This document shows, piece by piece, positions 39,518-49,267 of a stretch of DNA of 64,000 nucleotides. The stretch is taken from assembly GCF_003201815.1 (NCBI RefSeq), contig NZ_QJKB01000019.1:1-64000 (forward strand). The letters run 5' to 3'. The position numbers and the translations under genes were made by a program. This stretch comes from Undibacterium pigrum (lineage in GTDB: Bacteria; Pseudomonadota; Gammaproteobacteria; Burkholderiales; Burkholderiaceae_D). Each line of letters begins with the position of its first letter. The stretch's first letter is position 1. The notes below the pieces were generated by a model. It was given only the letters and a program-made list of their open reading frames with translations. It ran no database searches and was not told where the DNA came from.

Positions 39518-40717
39518 ATGAAACCTGAATTAATGAGTCTGACAAACCTGGGCAAAGTAGCCAGCCTGGCCGTATGCCTGGGCCTGAGTGCCTGTGGCGG
39601 CGGAGGTAGTTCTTCCAATACCAATACCACGCCCATAGTCACGCCGGAAGTGGCCAACCCGCCCGGCCCAGGGCATTTTGAAGCTGCCACTTTCATCAAG
39701 ACCATCAGCGCCGCTGAAGTAACTGCGGCCCTGCCCAAGGAAGTGACAGCCATAGTCAAACCCCTGTACGCGGTAGACACTTATAAAATCACCTATACCA
39801 CCACGGACGCCAGTGGCCGCAGTGTGACTGCATCCGGCCTTGCGGCTATCCCGCGCAAGACCAGCACTTTGCCCAGCCCCGTGCTGAGTTACCAGCATGC
39901 CACCATCAAGACCAATGCCGAAGCACCCAGCAATCATGCAACGGCAGATGAACCAGCAGTATTGTTTGCTTCCATGGGTTATCTCGTCAGTGCCGCTGAT
40001 TATGTCGGCTATGGAACAACCAGGGGTACGCCGCACCCCTATTTGCTGGCTGCGCCAACCGCGCTTTCCGTGGCAGATTTCATGACGGCCAACACACGCT
40101 GGCGACAAATGAAGTCGTTTGCAGAAAATGGCCAGCTATTCCTGACGGGTTATTCTGAAGGCGCCTATGCCACTATGGCAACCTTGCGTCACCTGACTCT
40201 CAATAAAGTGGGTGTACTGCCAGTCAGTACCTTCATCGGTGCCGGGCCTTATGATGTGGTACTCACACTCAATGCCATGCTGGACGCGGTGCGCAAGGAA
40301 AATCCGATCCTGGGCGCTTTGATCAGCCCTGGCTTCTTGAAAAAACTGGGTGCGAACGACAGGGCCAATGTGCGCAATCTGCTTTTGTCTTCTGCACTGG
40401 GTAATAATAGCGACATCAGTTTTGATCCGACCTTCCTCGACAATTTCCTTAACGATGATGACGCTGCCATCATCGTGCAAAGCAATGTCAATGACTGGAC
40501 ACCACAATCGCCTATCTCCTTCTTCCATGGTCGTGATGATACGACCGTGCCTTATGGGAATACCGATTCAGCCTTCCAGTCCATGAGCAAGCGCGGTGCT
40601 GCAACATTGCTGGATCGTATGGATTGTCCGGCAAAACCGGCAGAGCACATCCCCTGCGTACCAGCATTTTTGATCAATGATATTACCCGCCTGGGTGCTT
40701 TGGCCAAAGGGCTTTAA
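39518..40717 (+). CDS. Lipoprotein alpha/beta hydrolase (secretory lipase-like)
   Basis: 399 residues. Lipobox LSAC at residues about 24-27 then GGGGSSS linker. The nucleophile elbow is TGYSEGAY (GxSxG), the acid likely the Asp of FHGRDDTTVPY, and the His that of AEHIPC. Resembles the LIP-type secretory lipases. Outer-membrane-anchored hydrolase; substrate unknown. Converges on glpQ across a strong hairpin. Confidence 0.85.
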   Translation: MKPELMSLTNLGKVASLAVCLGLSACGGGGSSSNTNTTPIVTPEVANPPGPGHFEAATFIKTISAAEVTAALPKEVTAIVKPLYAVDTYKITYTTTDASGRSVTASGLAAIPRKTSTLPSPVLSYQHATIKTNAEAPSNHATADEPAVLFASMGYLVSAADYVGYGTTRGTPHPYLLAAPTALSVADFMTANTRWRQMKSFAENGQLFLTGYSEGAYATMATLRHLTLNKVGVLPVSTFIGAGPYDVVLTLNAMLDAVRKENPILGALISPGFLKKLGANDRANVRNLLLSSALGNNSDISFDPTFLDNFLNDDDAAIIVQSNVNDWTPQSPISFFHGRDDTTVPYGNTDSAFQSMSKRGAATLLDRMDCPAKPAEHIPCVPAFLINDITRLGALAKGL

Positions 40718-40725
40718 GCTGGAGA

Positions 40726-40757
40726 TCAGACGTGAAGTACATTTACTTCACGTCTGA
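40726..40757. terminator. 14-bp stem hairpin between converging genes
   Basis: TCAGACGTGAAGTA, loop CATT and TACTTCACGTCTGA pair perfectly. It lies between the stop codons of the lipase-like gene and the phosphodiesterase gene, so it is a likely bidirectional terminator, although no long T-tract follows. Confidence 0.6.
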
Positions 40758-40778
40758 GCATGCAGATACGATAAAAAA

Positions 40779-41972
40779 TCAGCGACCAGTTTCTTTCAGA
40801 TAATCTGCACGGGCAGCCAGTGCCGTGTCGGCAAAGTCCGAGAACATGCCATCCACACCCAGGCGGAAGAATTGCAGGTATTCTGCTTTTGGGTCGCCAT
40901 TGTAGTTTGCTGCCAGCCTGCGCTTTTCATTACGGAAAGTGTAAGGGTGAATCAGCAAACCAGCCTTGTGTGCATCACTGATCAGGCTGGTAGGTGCCAG
41001 CGTGGTCGCATCGGTTTCATTGATCTTGCCGTCGTTGTTCACGTCCACCAGTTTGCCATCAGCACCCACTGTACCCTTGACGCTGACGATGTAGCGTTTC
41101 CACGGTCCTATGCCATCAGCATAAGTCTTGATTTCTGCCAGACCGGCAGGCGTCACCATGTCACTGAACAAACGTTTGTCACCTGCCAGCGCCCAGTCAT
41201 ACGGCCTGTCATACGGTGCCGCAAATGTCAGTGCACCAGTTTTCATGTCCACATCATCGGCATCAATCAATTGCACCAGCTTGACGTTCAAGCCCTTCTT
41301 GCGCATTTCTTTCAAGCTGCCAGGTTCAAAGGATTGCACATAGATGGGTGCACTCTTGTCATTCCAGCCTGCCTTGTTGATGATGTCTATGAGCTTGTCT
41401 TCCAGTGGCAAGCCAAGATTGCGATGGTAGCTGGGGTTCTTGGTTTCTGGATAGACCGCAATCGTGCGGCCTGTCTCTTTGGACTTGGCTTTGACCAGAT
41501 CGATGATCTCCTGAAAGCTGACGATTTTGTATAAGCCATTGTATTGTTGCGGGCGCTCTGCATCGGTGGAAATACCGCCCAGGGTCTTGATCTCGGCAAA
41601 GGTAAAATCACTGGCAAACCAGCCAGTTTGCGTTTCACCATCGACACTGATGGTTTTCTTGCGTGCAGCAAATTCAGGATGCTTGTCCACGTCTGTGCTA
41701 TAGGCCAGATTAGGGTCATGGCGTGCAATCAGGATACCGTCCTTGGTGGAAACCAAGTCAGGCTCAATCGCATCAGCACCGAGATCGATGGCTTTGACAT
41801 AGGCTTCATAAGTCTCTTCAGGCAAATAACCGGAAGCACCGCGGTGGGCAACCACCACAGGCTTTTCACCATTCAGGGTGGGCAGGGCTTGCAGGCTATT
41901 ACCGCCGCAGGCGCTCAACAAGATCAACAGGGATGAGGCCAACAAATATTCTGGAGTGCGTGTAGCTGACAT
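40779..41972 (-). CDS. glpQ: Glycerophosphodiester phosphodiesterase, lipoprotein
   Basis: 397 residues. A signal with lipobox LLSAC (about 17-21) precedes the GDPD core: VVAHRGASGYLPEETYEAYVKAIDLGADAIEPDLV, then ILIARHDPNLAYSTDV. The two catalytic His residues (AHRG and RHDP) and the metal Glu/Asp are visible. It hydrolyses glycerophosphodiesters to glycerol-3-phosphate and an alcohol, in the periplasm or on the outer membrane. Slightly longer than E. coli GlpQ (358). Confidence 0.92.
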   Translation of the reverse strand: MSATRTPEYLLASSLLILLSACGGNSLQALPTLNGEKPVVVAHRGASGYLPEETYEAYVKAIDLGADAIEPDLVSTKDGILIARHDPNLAYSTDVDKHPEFAARKKTISVDGETQTGWFASDFTFAEIKTLGGISTDAERPQQYNGLYKIVSFQEIIDLVKAKSKETGRTIAVYPETKNPSYHRNLGLPLEDKLIDIINKAGWNDKSAPIYVQSFEPGSLKEMRKKGLNVKLVQLIDADDVDMKTGALTFAAPYDRPYDWALAGDKRLFSDMVTPAGLAEIKTYADGIGPWKRYIVSVKGTVGADGKLVDVNNDGKINETDATTLAPTSLISDAHKAGLLIHPYTFRNEKRRLAANYNGDPKAEYLQFFRLGVDGMFSDFADTALAARADYLKETGR

Positions 41973-42174
41973 GAACGTCTCTCGGTGAAAAAAGAGCGAC
42001 GATATAAGTTGTGTGTGACGAGGTCATGACAAATACATATGCTTACAAACTGATAAGTTTGTCAAATTTGAGGAATCAAGCCTGACATGAAGTTGGCTGC
42101 ATGGCAGGAAGAGGGCTAATACTGTCCGTATCGCCCTTGCGTATCGCTGACATTCAGGTAAGCCAGTCGGTGGC

Positions 42175-42720
42175 TTAAAACTGGTCCCACACTCCCCACC
42201 AGTTTTCCTCAGGATCTGGGCCAGGACGTTTGTCAGCGGGCAGGTAAGTGGTTTCTTCCAGATTGATATTAACTTCTGCAGGTAGATTCCCCTGCAGTAG
42301 CTGGTAGGCTGGTGTAGCCAGTACTTTTTGCAGCAAAGCTGGTAAATCTTGCACAGACCAGCATTGATAAGACCAGAAGTCTTCCGACATCAATTCGGTG
42401 ATGATCTCCATATCAAATCTGTAGCAAAGACGTAGCCGCAAGCGCAGGGCGGCTTGTGGTTCCACACCCGCACCTGTATCCGGCATACAAAACAGACGTA
42501 TGATGCCTATTTCAAAACGTGTGCCACGACCGCGATTGGTAATGTCCTTGTACACAATGAGCGCATCATCACCAGGGCTGGCAACGTCGTAATGGGTATC
42601 CTGGTAATACCCCGCCATCAGGCCCAGGGCTTGCGGCAATAACATGCCCTTGAGTGTTTGTTTATTCAGCCTCAGCAGGGTACGCAAGTCTTTTTCAGAT
42701 GTTGCCGGATTGTTGTTCAT
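42175..42720 (-). CDS. Hypothetical protein, 181 aa
   Basis: Not recognised. Cytoplasmic, with no signal or membrane segment. Acidic, with Trp-rich and Tyr-rich stretches (SEDFWSYQCWS and NWWGVWDQF at the end), and a GDDALIVYKDI block. Its start lies just 45 bp from the end of the next gene, a minus-strand exported protein, so the two may be co-transcribed. Confidence 0.65.
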   Translation of the reverse strand: MNNNPATSEKDLRTLLRLNKQTLKGMLLPQALGLMAGYYQDTHYDVASPGDDALIVYKDITNRGRGTRFEIGIIRLFCMPDTGAGVEPQAALRLRLRLCYRFDMEIITELMSEDFWSYQCWSVQDLPALLQKVLATPAYQLLQGNLPAEVNINLEETTYLPADKRPGPDPEENWWGVWDQF

Positions 42721-42764
42721 GGTGATGAATCAGAAAGAGATGCGCGCATTGTGCCACGCAAGAC

Positions 42765-43565
42765 TCAGCTCTTGTATTCCTGTTTCAACTGCAGCTCAAT
42801 ATTTTTCAGATGTTCAGCGCCAAAGCGTGCCTGAATCGCATCAAACATGGTGCGGCCATAGCCGATGAAATAATCCTTGCTATTGCGCGCATCCCCCTCA
42901 GCGATCAACTGGATTTCTATACCATCCTTTTGCAACAGGCTGGTCAGGCGTGCCAGTACATTTTCTGGCAAGCTGCCCTGATGGTAGCTGATGACGTATT
43001 TACCCTTGTTGATATCTTCTCTGGCCTGGGCTGTCCAGCGCAAGGTCTGTGCGGTGGCGACAAGCTGCTCCTTGACCTGACCCAGTTCTTTTTCTGTGGG
43101 GATGGCGGCAAGATCTGCCTGGTTGACCTTGCATTCGGGCTTGCTCAGGGATAATTTGATCCCTTTGCTGCCAAGTTCATCGACGCGGTCCGCACCACCC
43201 TTGGCGCTATAACCCTGTTGTGAATTGCTGCCGCCATAAGTTGAGGTCAGGTAGCGTGGCTGTTTGCTGCTGGCATCATAGATACTGATTTTGACCCATT
43301 CTGGCTGAGCTTCCGGGCTGCGGGCAAAGTCACGCGCATAAATTTCCCTGGGGGCCTGTTCCACTTTCAAGCCCAGCACAAAGCCATTCGCCAGCGTGTA
43401 GCTGCGCATGCTGGCTGAGGTACCAGTCCAGCTATCCAGTTGTTTGCCTTCAAAGCTGAGAGCAATTTGTTGCTCTCCTGGGCATACCGCCGCATAGCCA
43501 GGCTGGGCCAGCGCCAGTACGCCCATGGACAGGCACAGAGTCAATAGAGATTTTTTCGCATTCAT
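42765..43565 (-). CDS. Exported hypothetical protein
   Basis: 266 residues from ATG 43565; upstream ORF start 43637 adds 24 residues without signal. A signal peptide MNAKKSLLTLCLSMGVLALAQPGYAA is followed by a mature domain with two Cys (AAVCPGE, KPECKVN). No family recognised. The beta-rich front and an alpha-helical tail (VLARLTSLLQKDGIEIQLIAEGD) resemble periplasmic binding folds only loosely. Confidence 0.7.
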   Translation of the reverse strand: MNAKKSLLTLCLSMGVLALAQPGYAAVCPGEQQIALSFEGKQLDSWTGTSASMRSYTLANGFVLGLKVEQAPREIYARDFARSPEAQPEWVKISIYDASSKQPRYLTSTYGGSNSQQGYSAKGGADRVDELGSKGIKLSLSKPECKVNQADLAAIPTEKELGQVKEQLVATAQTLRWTAQAREDINKGKYVISYHQGSLPENVLARLTSLLQKDGIEIQLIAEGDARNSKDYFIGYGRTMFDAIQARFGAEHLKNIELQLKQEYKS

Positions 43566-43798
43566 GATGTTTAGCTTTGATTGATATTGGAGATTAATGA
43601 CGATGGACGGCAAGCACGGTGCTGCTACTGACAGCACTATTTAATATTTATATTTTAAGTAATATTAATGGTAAGTAAATAGTAATTTGCAATCGCCATG
43701 CATTTTTTTGAAAGATCTTGAATCCAGCAAGGCATCTGCTGCGTATCTCACTTATTGGTCGCAAAGACTAATACCCCACACTATAAAAGGAGCCGTAA

Positions 43799-44362
43799 AT
43801 GAAAGCCTTCACCCTGACTACTGTATCCTGCGCCGCTGCTTCCACTCTGCTGGTCCTGCTGACTGGTTGTTCTTCCATGCCACCCAAGGCGTCTAGTTTT
43901 TCACAAGACAGCCTGCCGGATGCCGTCAAGGTACCGGCTGGACATAAGGTTGTCATGGAAACCGTAGGCGCTGGCTTGATCACCTATGAGTGCCGTGCCA
44001 AGAAAGACATGGCAGGCCAGTTTGAATGGGCCTTCGTCGGCCCGGACGCCAGCCTGAATGCGCGTAACGGCAGCAAGGTCGGCAAATACTATGGCCCACC
44101 AGCTACATGGGAAAGCATGGACGGTTCCAAAGTCACCGCCACTCAGGTCGCAGTGGCCCCGGCCGGTGCGGGCAATATCCCCCATCAACTGGTCAAAGCC
44201 AATCCCGCCACTGGCAATGGCGCGATGACAGGCGTCAGCTATATCCAGCGCACTGCCACCAAGGGCGGTGTCGCACCATCAAGTGTTTGTGATGCAGGTG
44301 CAGTTGGCAGCAAACAAACTGTCAACTATCAGGCTGACTATATCTTCTGGAAAATGATGTAA
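43799..44362 (+). CDS. DUF3455 lipoprotein
   Basis: 187 residues. Lipobox LLTGC near residue 23, then DUF3455 features: VPAGHKVVMETVGAGLITYECRAK and FEWAFVGPDASL, with a GKYYGPPATWESMDGSKV motif and a terminal NYQADYIFWKM. Family of secreted fungal/bacterial proteins of unknown function. A terminator-like hairpin follows. Confidence 0.88.
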   Translation: MKAFTLTTVSCAAASTLLVLLTGCSSMPPKASSFSQDSLPDAVKVPAGHKVVMETVGAGLITYECRAKKDMAGQFEWAFVGPDASLNARNGSKVGKYYGPPATWESMDGSKVTATQVAVAPAGAGNIPHQLVKANPATGNGAMTGVSYIQRTATKGGVAPSSVCDAGAVGSKQTVNYQADYIFWKMM

Positions 44363-44370
44363 GGGAGTAT

Positions 44371-44402
44371 CTTGCCGGACAGGTAATCTCCGGTCCGGCA
44401 AG
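44371..44402. terminator. 10-bp inverted repeat after DUF3455 gene
   Basis: CTTGCCGGAC (44371-44380) and GTCCGGCAAG (44393-44402) form a perfect stem with a 12-nt loop, just after the stop codon. No T-tract follows, so it may end transcription weakly or stabilise the 3' end. Confidence 0.5.
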
Positions 44403-44448
44403 ACCAGCAGTACTACATGTTGCCGAAGCAGGTGATTTTCAACTGAGC

Positions 44449-44454
44449 TATAAT
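44449..44454 (+). promoter_or_regulatory. Candidate -10 element of the gdx leader
   Basis: TATAAT is the exact -10 consensus and would start a transcript near 44461, about 115 nt before the gene. A matching -35 at 17 bp is not obvious. Confidence 0.4.
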
Positions 44455-44504
44455 TTGCAGGCAGGGCTTACTGCCCCGTATAAACCAAACGCAAAAGTAA
44501 AGCA

Positions 44505-44571
44505 GAAGGAACGACCTTCCCCATCTTGGGAACGAATGTCCGGGACGGCCCGGCTCTTTGAAAGGAGAGCC
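44505..44571 (+). ncRNA. Probable guanidine-II (mini-ykkC) riboswitch with SD-sequestering hairpin
   Basis: Two hairpins precede the exporter gene. The second is CCGGG-ACGG-CCCGG (44540-44553), with the ACGR tetraloop that defines guanidine-II riboswitches. The first is GAAGG-AACGA-CCTTC (44505-44519), also containing ACGA, but its loop has an extra A. They are 20 nt apart. The 3' arm of hairpin 2 (CCCGG) shares GG with a third hairpin, GGCTCT...AGAGCC (44552-44571), whose 3' arm overlaps the ribosome site AAAGGAG (44561-44567). Guanidine binding would stabilise hairpins 1-2 and free the ribosome site, a translational ON switch. Downstream gene identity fits exactly. Confidence 0.75.
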
Positions 44572-44574
44572 ATC

Positions 44575-44892
44575 ATGGCTTGGATAATGTTGGTCGTAGC
44601 AGGACTCTTTGAAGTCATCTGGGCTTTTTCAATGAAGCAATCTGCCGGTTTCACCAAACTGGTCCCTTCAGTAGTCACCATCGCTGGCATGATCGTCAGC
44701 TTTGTCTTGCTGGCATTTTCCATGCGCAGCCTTCCACTCGGCACGGCCTACACCATCTGGACTGGCATAGGTGCGGTCGGCAGTTTCATCGCAGGCATCA
44801 TCTTTCTGGGTGAGCACCTGAACTTCACCCGCATTTGTGCTGCCTTGCTCATCGTTTCAGGCTTAATATTGATGAAGATGTCGTCGGAGTAG
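44575..44892 (+). CDS. gdx: Guanidinium exporter of the SMR family (Gdx/SugE)
   Basis: 105 residues, four membrane helices. The N-terminal MAWIMLVVAGLFEVIWAFSMKQSAGFT with the essential Glu13 in GLFEVIWA, and PLGTAYTIWTGIGAVGSFIAGIIFLGE, are diagnostic of the Gdx/SugE branch, which exports guanidinium in exchange for protons. A guanidine-responsive leader precedes it, supporting guanidinium as the real substrate. Confidence 0.93.
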   Translation: MAWIMLVVAGLFEVIWAFSMKQSAGFTKLVPSVVTIAGMIVSFVLLAFSMRSLPLGTAYTIWTGIGAVGSFIAGIIFLGEHLNFTRICAALLIVSGLILMKMSSE

Positions 44893-44897
44893 ATATT

Positions 44898-45776
44898 TCA
44901 GCCCTGCGTTTTCCATGGCACGAGATGGCGTTCGAGACGGCGCATGAGCAGGTCGAACAGATAAGCCACGATAGCGATGAGTATGATGCCCATGACCACG
45001 ATATCAGTGCGCAAGAAGCTGGATGCATTCAATACCAGCTGGCCCACGCCAGCCGTGGCCGCCACCATTTCTGCCGCGACCAGGGTGGTCCAGCCAAAAC
45101 CTATGGCTATCCTCAGGCCGGTCAGAATATCAGGCAGTGCCGCTGGCAAGATCACATGCCGCAATAACTGCCACTGGCTTGCACCCATGGACAATGCCGC
45201 ATGCAATTGTTCCGACGCTACCTTGATGACACCAGCGCGGGTAGCTACTGCTATGGGCGCAAAGCAGGCCAGGTAGATCAGCAATATCTTGGCTGTCTCA
45301 TCGATGCCGAACCAGATCACGATCAAGGGCAGATAGGCCAGTGGTGGCAACGGTCTATAAAATTCCAGGATGGGATCAAAGATGCCGCGCACGATACGGT
45401 TGGTGCCCATCAATAAACCCAGCGGTACGGCGCTGATAGCCGCCAGCAAGAATGCACCAAACACGCGTACCAGGCTCCAGGCCAGATGCTGGAGTAAGGG
45501 CAGCCCGCCTTGTATATTGCCTGTCCAGGCCTGTTGAGCAGCCAGCCATACGGCAGCAGGCGAGGGTAGGAACAAGGGCTCCACCCAGGCCCTTGCGGTG
45601 AGGAGCCACCAGCCAGACAGCAGTACTGCGACGGTGACGATAGTCACGCCCAGGGTCTTACCACTGCCCGGTCGCGGGTACACCCTGGCCACAGGAATTT
45701 GCGGCGCAGCATCTTGCTTTGCAAGTTCTGTATAAACGGTATCAGGGGTTATAGCTGAGGTGGATGGTGGTGACAT
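44898..45776 (-). CDS. tauC: Taurine-type ABC transporter permease
   Basis: 292 residues from ATG 45776 (MSPPSTS); the ORF starting at 45917 is an artefact. Six membrane helices; a permease loop (VASEQLHAALSMGASQWQLLRHVILPAALPDILTGLRIAIGFGWTTLVAAEM) with TauC/SsuC character. Third gene of tauABC, converging 5 bp from gdx. No tauD dioxygenase gene is present. Confidence 0.87.
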   Translation of the reverse strand: MSPPSTSAITPDTVYTELAKQDAAPQIPVARVYPRPGSGKTLGVTIVTVAVLLSGWWLLTARAWVEPLFLPSPAAVWLAAQQAWTGNIQGGLPLLQHLAWSLVRVFGAFLLAAISAVPLGLLMGTNRIVRGIFDPILEFYRPLPPLAYLPLIVIWFGIDETAKILLIYLACFAPIAVATRAGVIKVASEQLHAALSMGASQWQLLRHVILPAALPDILTGLRIAIGFGWTTLVAAEMVAATAGVGQLVLNASSFLRTDIVVMGIILIAIVAYLFDLLMRRLERHLVPWKTQG

Positions 45777-45786
45777 GGTGATACCT

Positions 45787-46608
45787 TCAAACAGGATGAT
45801 GCACAAGCTGCAGCAGGCGTTCACGCCATGCGATGAAATCAGGCGAAGACTTGACGGCACGCGCATCGCCCGAGGCCAGATATTCGCCAGAAAACGGCAA
45901 CTCGAATTGTTGGGCAATACGGCCTGGACGTGGCGACATGACGATCACCCTCGTACCCAGAAAAAGCGCTTCCTCAACACTATGGGTAATGAAGAAAATA
46001 GTTTTGCCGCTGCGTTGCCAGACCTTGACCAGCAGCTCTTGTATGGCCTCGCGCGTCAAGGCATCGAGTGCACCCATGGGTTCATCCATCAGCAGCACAC
46101 GCGGATTATTAACCAGCGCACGGGCAATCCCTACGCGCTGCTGCATGCCACCAGATAATTGATAGACGGGGGACGCAGCAAATTGCTCCAGCCCCACCAG
46201 ACGCAACTGGTCCAGCGCAAGCGCATTGCGTTGCTCACGCGCGATACCGCGGAAGCGCAATCCCAGTGCGACATTGTCGAGCACATTCAACCATGGCATC
46301 AGCGCATGCTTTTGAAACACCACACCCACCTCAGGGCTGGGGCCGGTGATTGCCACATCGTCCAGCGTAAGCTCACCTTCAGATGCCTGTATGAAACCGG
46401 CCAGGCAATTCAGCAAAGTCGTTTTGCCACATCCTGAAGGGCCAAGCGCGACGACAAATTCTCCTGGCGCGATAGACAGGTTGACGTCGGACAAGGCCAG
46501 TGCTTCATGTGGCCCGGTACCGGCAAAGCGCACCGACAGCCGCCGTATATCTAGCCGGCCGCCATTGTGAGCCGCAGATGTGCTTACTGTGCTGCTTTGC
46601 GTACCCAT
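45787..46608 (-). CDS. tauB: Taurine-type ABC transporter ATP-binding protein
   Basis: 273 residues. Walker [10 protein letters not shown], signature [15 protein letters not shown], Walker [17 protein letters not shown], switch ITHSVEEA. Overlaps the end of the binding-protein gene by 25 bp, so translation is coupled. With TauA and TauC it imports taurine or similar sulfonates. Confidence 0.9.
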   Translation of the reverse strand: MGTQSSTVSTSAAHNGGRLDIRRLSVRFAGTGPHEALALSDVNLSIAPGEFVVALGPSGCGKTTLLNCLAGFIQASEGELTLDDVAITGPSPEVGVVFQKHALMPWLNVLDNVALGLRFRGIAREQRNALALDQLRLVGLEQFAASPVYQLSGGMQQRVGIARALVNNPRVLLMDEPMGALDALTREAIQELLVKVWQRSGKTIFFITHSVEEALFLGTRVIVMSPRPGRIAQQFELPFSGEYLASGDARAVKSSPDFIAWRERLLQLVHHPV

Positions 46609-47573
46609 GTGGCATTGACTCCTACGCTGTAGTCTGGCAAAACCGTCTGGATGGTGCCCTGGCTTTTCAGGAAGGCAGCTGTAGCAGCCAGTGATTTAGC
46701 CGCACCACCACCCAGCCATTGTGCAGAGGCCTGTTGCTGCAAAGTCGGAAACTCATACAAGGCCAGGCTGGCAGGCACTTCAGCCGCCTCGGCGCCAGCC
46801 CATTTGGCGACTGCCTTGATTTGCGCTGAGTCTGTTTTCCAGTTTGCCTTGTTGTTGCGGTAATCTGCATCCGTCGCCGCTAGCAGCTTCACCAGTTCAG
46901 TCAGGAATACATCATTCTGTTTGGCGAAATCCTTGTTGACCACGATGCCATCAAAGGTTGCAGTGCCAGTCTGTTTGGCGATCTCGCCAGAAGAGATCAG
47001 GGTCTTGCCGGTCTTCTTCACTTTGGCCAGCACCGGGTCCCAGATGAAGGTTGCATCAATATCGCCCCGTTCCCACGCTGCAGCAATTTCTGGTGGACGC
47101 AAGTTGATAATCTTGACACCGCGCGCATCAACTTTGGCATGTTCCAATGCCAGCAAGGTATGGAAATGCGAGGTCGAGACAAACGGCACGGCAATACGCT
47201 TGCCATTCAGATCGGCCAGCGTTTTGACATTGCTGCCATTACGTACAACCAGTGCTTCGGCGTCATTGATGTTATCCAGTATCCAGAATAACTGTATATT
47301 CAAACCTTGCGACAAGCCAGACGCAATCGGTGCCGAACCTGCTTCACCTATCTGTACTGAACCAGAAGCCAGCGCACGGATAACATCAGCACCACTGGCC
47401 AGCTTGCGAAACGTCACCTTGTACCCGGTTTTTTGTTCCAGGTTGTGCGTTTCCTGTGCATAGCGCCACGGCACGACCATGTCCTGGTAAGCAATAACAA
47501 CCTCTTTGGTTTCGGCAACAGCATTTCCCATAAGGAAAACGCCAACGGCGAGGGCAAGTAGATTCTTTTTCAT
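46584..47573 (-). CDS. tauA: Taurine-type ABC transporter substrate-binding protein
   Basis: 329 residues. A signal peptide ([21 protein letters not shown]) is followed by the TauA core: [40 protein letters not shown], and [26 protein letters not shown]. Similar to E. coli TauA. First gene of tauABC. Confidence 0.92.
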   Translation of the reverse strand: MKKNLLALAVGVFLMGNAVAETKEVVIAYQDMVVPWRYAQETHNLEQKTGYKVTFRKLASGADVIRALASGSVQIGEAGSAPIASGLSQGLNIQLFWILDNINDAEALVVRNGSNVKTLADLNGKRIAVPFVSTSHFHTLLALEHAKVDARGVKIINLRPPEIAAAWERGDIDATFIWDPVLAKVKKTGKTLISSGEIAKQTGTATFDGIVVNKDFAKQNDVFLTELVKLLAATDADYRNNKANWKTDSAQIKAVAKWAGAEAAEVPASLALYEFPTLQQQASAQWLGGGAAKSLAATAAFLKSQGTIQTVLPDYSVGVNATWVRKAAQ

Positions 47574-47947
47574 ATATGTAGTGACTTAGTGGATTGGCAG
47601 GCAATTGATAGACGGCCCAGTATAGGAGGGCACTTTGCGCAGCAAAACGAATCTTTCCGACTATGAATATGCGGGAGCTGAGTGCTTTGTAATACCTACT
47701 CGCTTAAAGCTTGATTCAAGGTATTGGTCGCGGTAACTTGATCACCACCGTTATACATAAGCGAGCGAACTGCAAGTGATAACTGGCTTAGTCTTGAATC
47801 TGCGAGAGCTTGCAAAGATTGCGCTCTTTAGATAAATGTTCGACGGGGAATGTAGCTCTGACAGACAGAATTTCTGTTCATTGAGTTTTTATGAAGAGCT
47901 TATCTTGCTTATCCAGCGGGGCCGAGTTCTGGATTGCCAACAGGGGG
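47574..47947. other. 374-bp gap between tauA and hipA: no gene seen
   Basis: Holds the tauA promoter region (minus strand) and the hipA 3' end. No reading frame, tRNA or confident promoter element was recognised. Confidence 0.5.
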
Positions 47948-49267
47948 TTACTGAAGCTGTTCGACCATCCACTTCACGACAAGATTCTCAATAATACCCA
48001 GCATACGCGAGTCGTTCTCAAGTTCCCATTGCACTTCTTCGGTTTGCTGTGAGTTTTCAGAAAGAATTTCTGCGCGAACCTTGGCGACGGCGGGCGGCAC
48101 TATTCTAATAAGCCTGTCTAGCCTGCGCTGTGCTGTCGTGCGACCCAGTCCCAGAGTGATGCCAGCAGCGATCACTACATCACGGGTGATGTCTGAGAAA
48201 AATCTTGCTTCACTATTGAGCATGAGGGTGATGCTGGTTTCGGGCCATGAACCAGAGTCTGGGTTAACAGCCAATGTATCGTAAGCCGCAGTGCATAACA
48301 GGTCGTAGCAAGGTGAAATGACTATCCCTGTATGCGAAACCATGAACGAAATGTTCTTAAGATGGTTATCGGCGTTGCCCATCAGGATGTTAAACACTAC
48401 CCAGTCATATAGCCATTGGCGACCAGCCGCTGGCACCTGAAGCTTGTCGACCAACTTGGCCAGCGTCTCGACAGTTGCGGCTTTGTATTTAAATACGCGG
48501 TCAGTGTTGAGCAACTGGCATGCATCGATTACGTGCAACCTGTCAACTCCGCCAGAGGCGTTCGGGCCCCGGTCAAACCGCTCAATGATGTACACCGGCT
48601 CTGGACAAAACAAGCGATGTACTTGTGGAACGTCCAAACCTGCTTCGCGCGCGACGCGCATAGTGAAGTACTCGTTCACGACTGTCGAGGGGTAGGCTTT
48701 TTTTTCTGGATGCTGCGGTTTGAGAATATGTGTTGATGCGGTCGGGCCGTCGGGTTCAAAGAGTTCACCATTCTGGTAGATGACTGCCAGTTTGTGCTGC
48801 GCGCCAGCCAGTGACATGTGTTTCGGTGAATTGGCGTTCAGCGGGATCCTTGGCATCGCCCTGATGCGCGCAGATAGTTGATCCAATGGGAGTGGGCTCA
48901 TGCCACCCACTACAGGCACCTCACCTTCGGGGAGTAGCGTCAGCGAACCTGCCGATTCACGACCATAGTAAGTCAACAGGCCAAATGCATCTTCTACCGA
49001 TACTTTGGCTTGGCCAGCCAATACTGTGCGCATGGCTTCTTCAGGTAGCAGGTTATCGAAATACCATTGCACTGGTCGCGTACTGCTGCCATCAATGTGA
49101 ATCCCGGGCGAACCTTGGGCCGTAGCGCGTGGCAGCGCTGGGGAGAGGTCATACCCGTCATTGGCACTTGCCCAGGCTTGGGTGTACTTAAATTGCCAGA
49201 TATTGTTGTCGGCACTCAGCGTGCCGACATGGACATCATTGATATACGCGAGCAGGGTGCCTGTCAT
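47948..49267 (-). CDS. hipA: HipA-type serine/threonine kinase toxin
   Basis: 439 residues. The autophosphorylation loop resembles SLAGAQHKLAV, the catalytic block is NILMGNADNHLKNISFM and the metal Asp lies in SPCYDLLC, all as in HipA. HipA phosphorylates glutamyl-tRNA synthetase in E. coli and induces growth arrest; substrate here is not known. A four-base overlap with hipB (ATGA) marks a coupled operon. Confidence 0.92.
   Translation of the reverse strand: MTGTLLAYINDVHVGTLSADNNIWQFKYTQAWASANDGYDLSPALPRATAQGSPGIHIDGSSTRPVQWYFDNLLPEEAMRTVLAGQAKVSVEDAFGLLTYYGRESAGSLTLLPEGEVPVVGGMSPLPLDQLSARIRAMPRIPLNANSPKHMSLAGAQHKLAVIYQNGELFEPDGPTASTHILKPQHPEKKAYPSTVVNEYFTMRVAREAGLDVPQVHRLFCPEPVYIIERFDRGPNASGGVDRLHVIDACQLLNTDRVFKYKAATVETLAKLVDKLQVPAAGRQWLYDWVVFNILMGNADNHLKNISFMVSHTGIVISPCYDLLCTAAYDTLAVNPDSGSWPETSITLMLNSEARFFSDITRDVVIAAGITLGLGRTTAQRRLDRLIRIVPPAVAKVRAEILSENSQQTEEVQWELENDSRMLGIIENLVVKWMVEQLQ

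Noticed and set aside
44371-44402. Riboswitch or guanidine-III element in the 44.4 kb hairpin
   Set aside because: It is a simple perfect inverted repeat after the DUF3455 stop, with no ACGR loop or pseudoknot pattern; the guanidine-II element lies further downstream.
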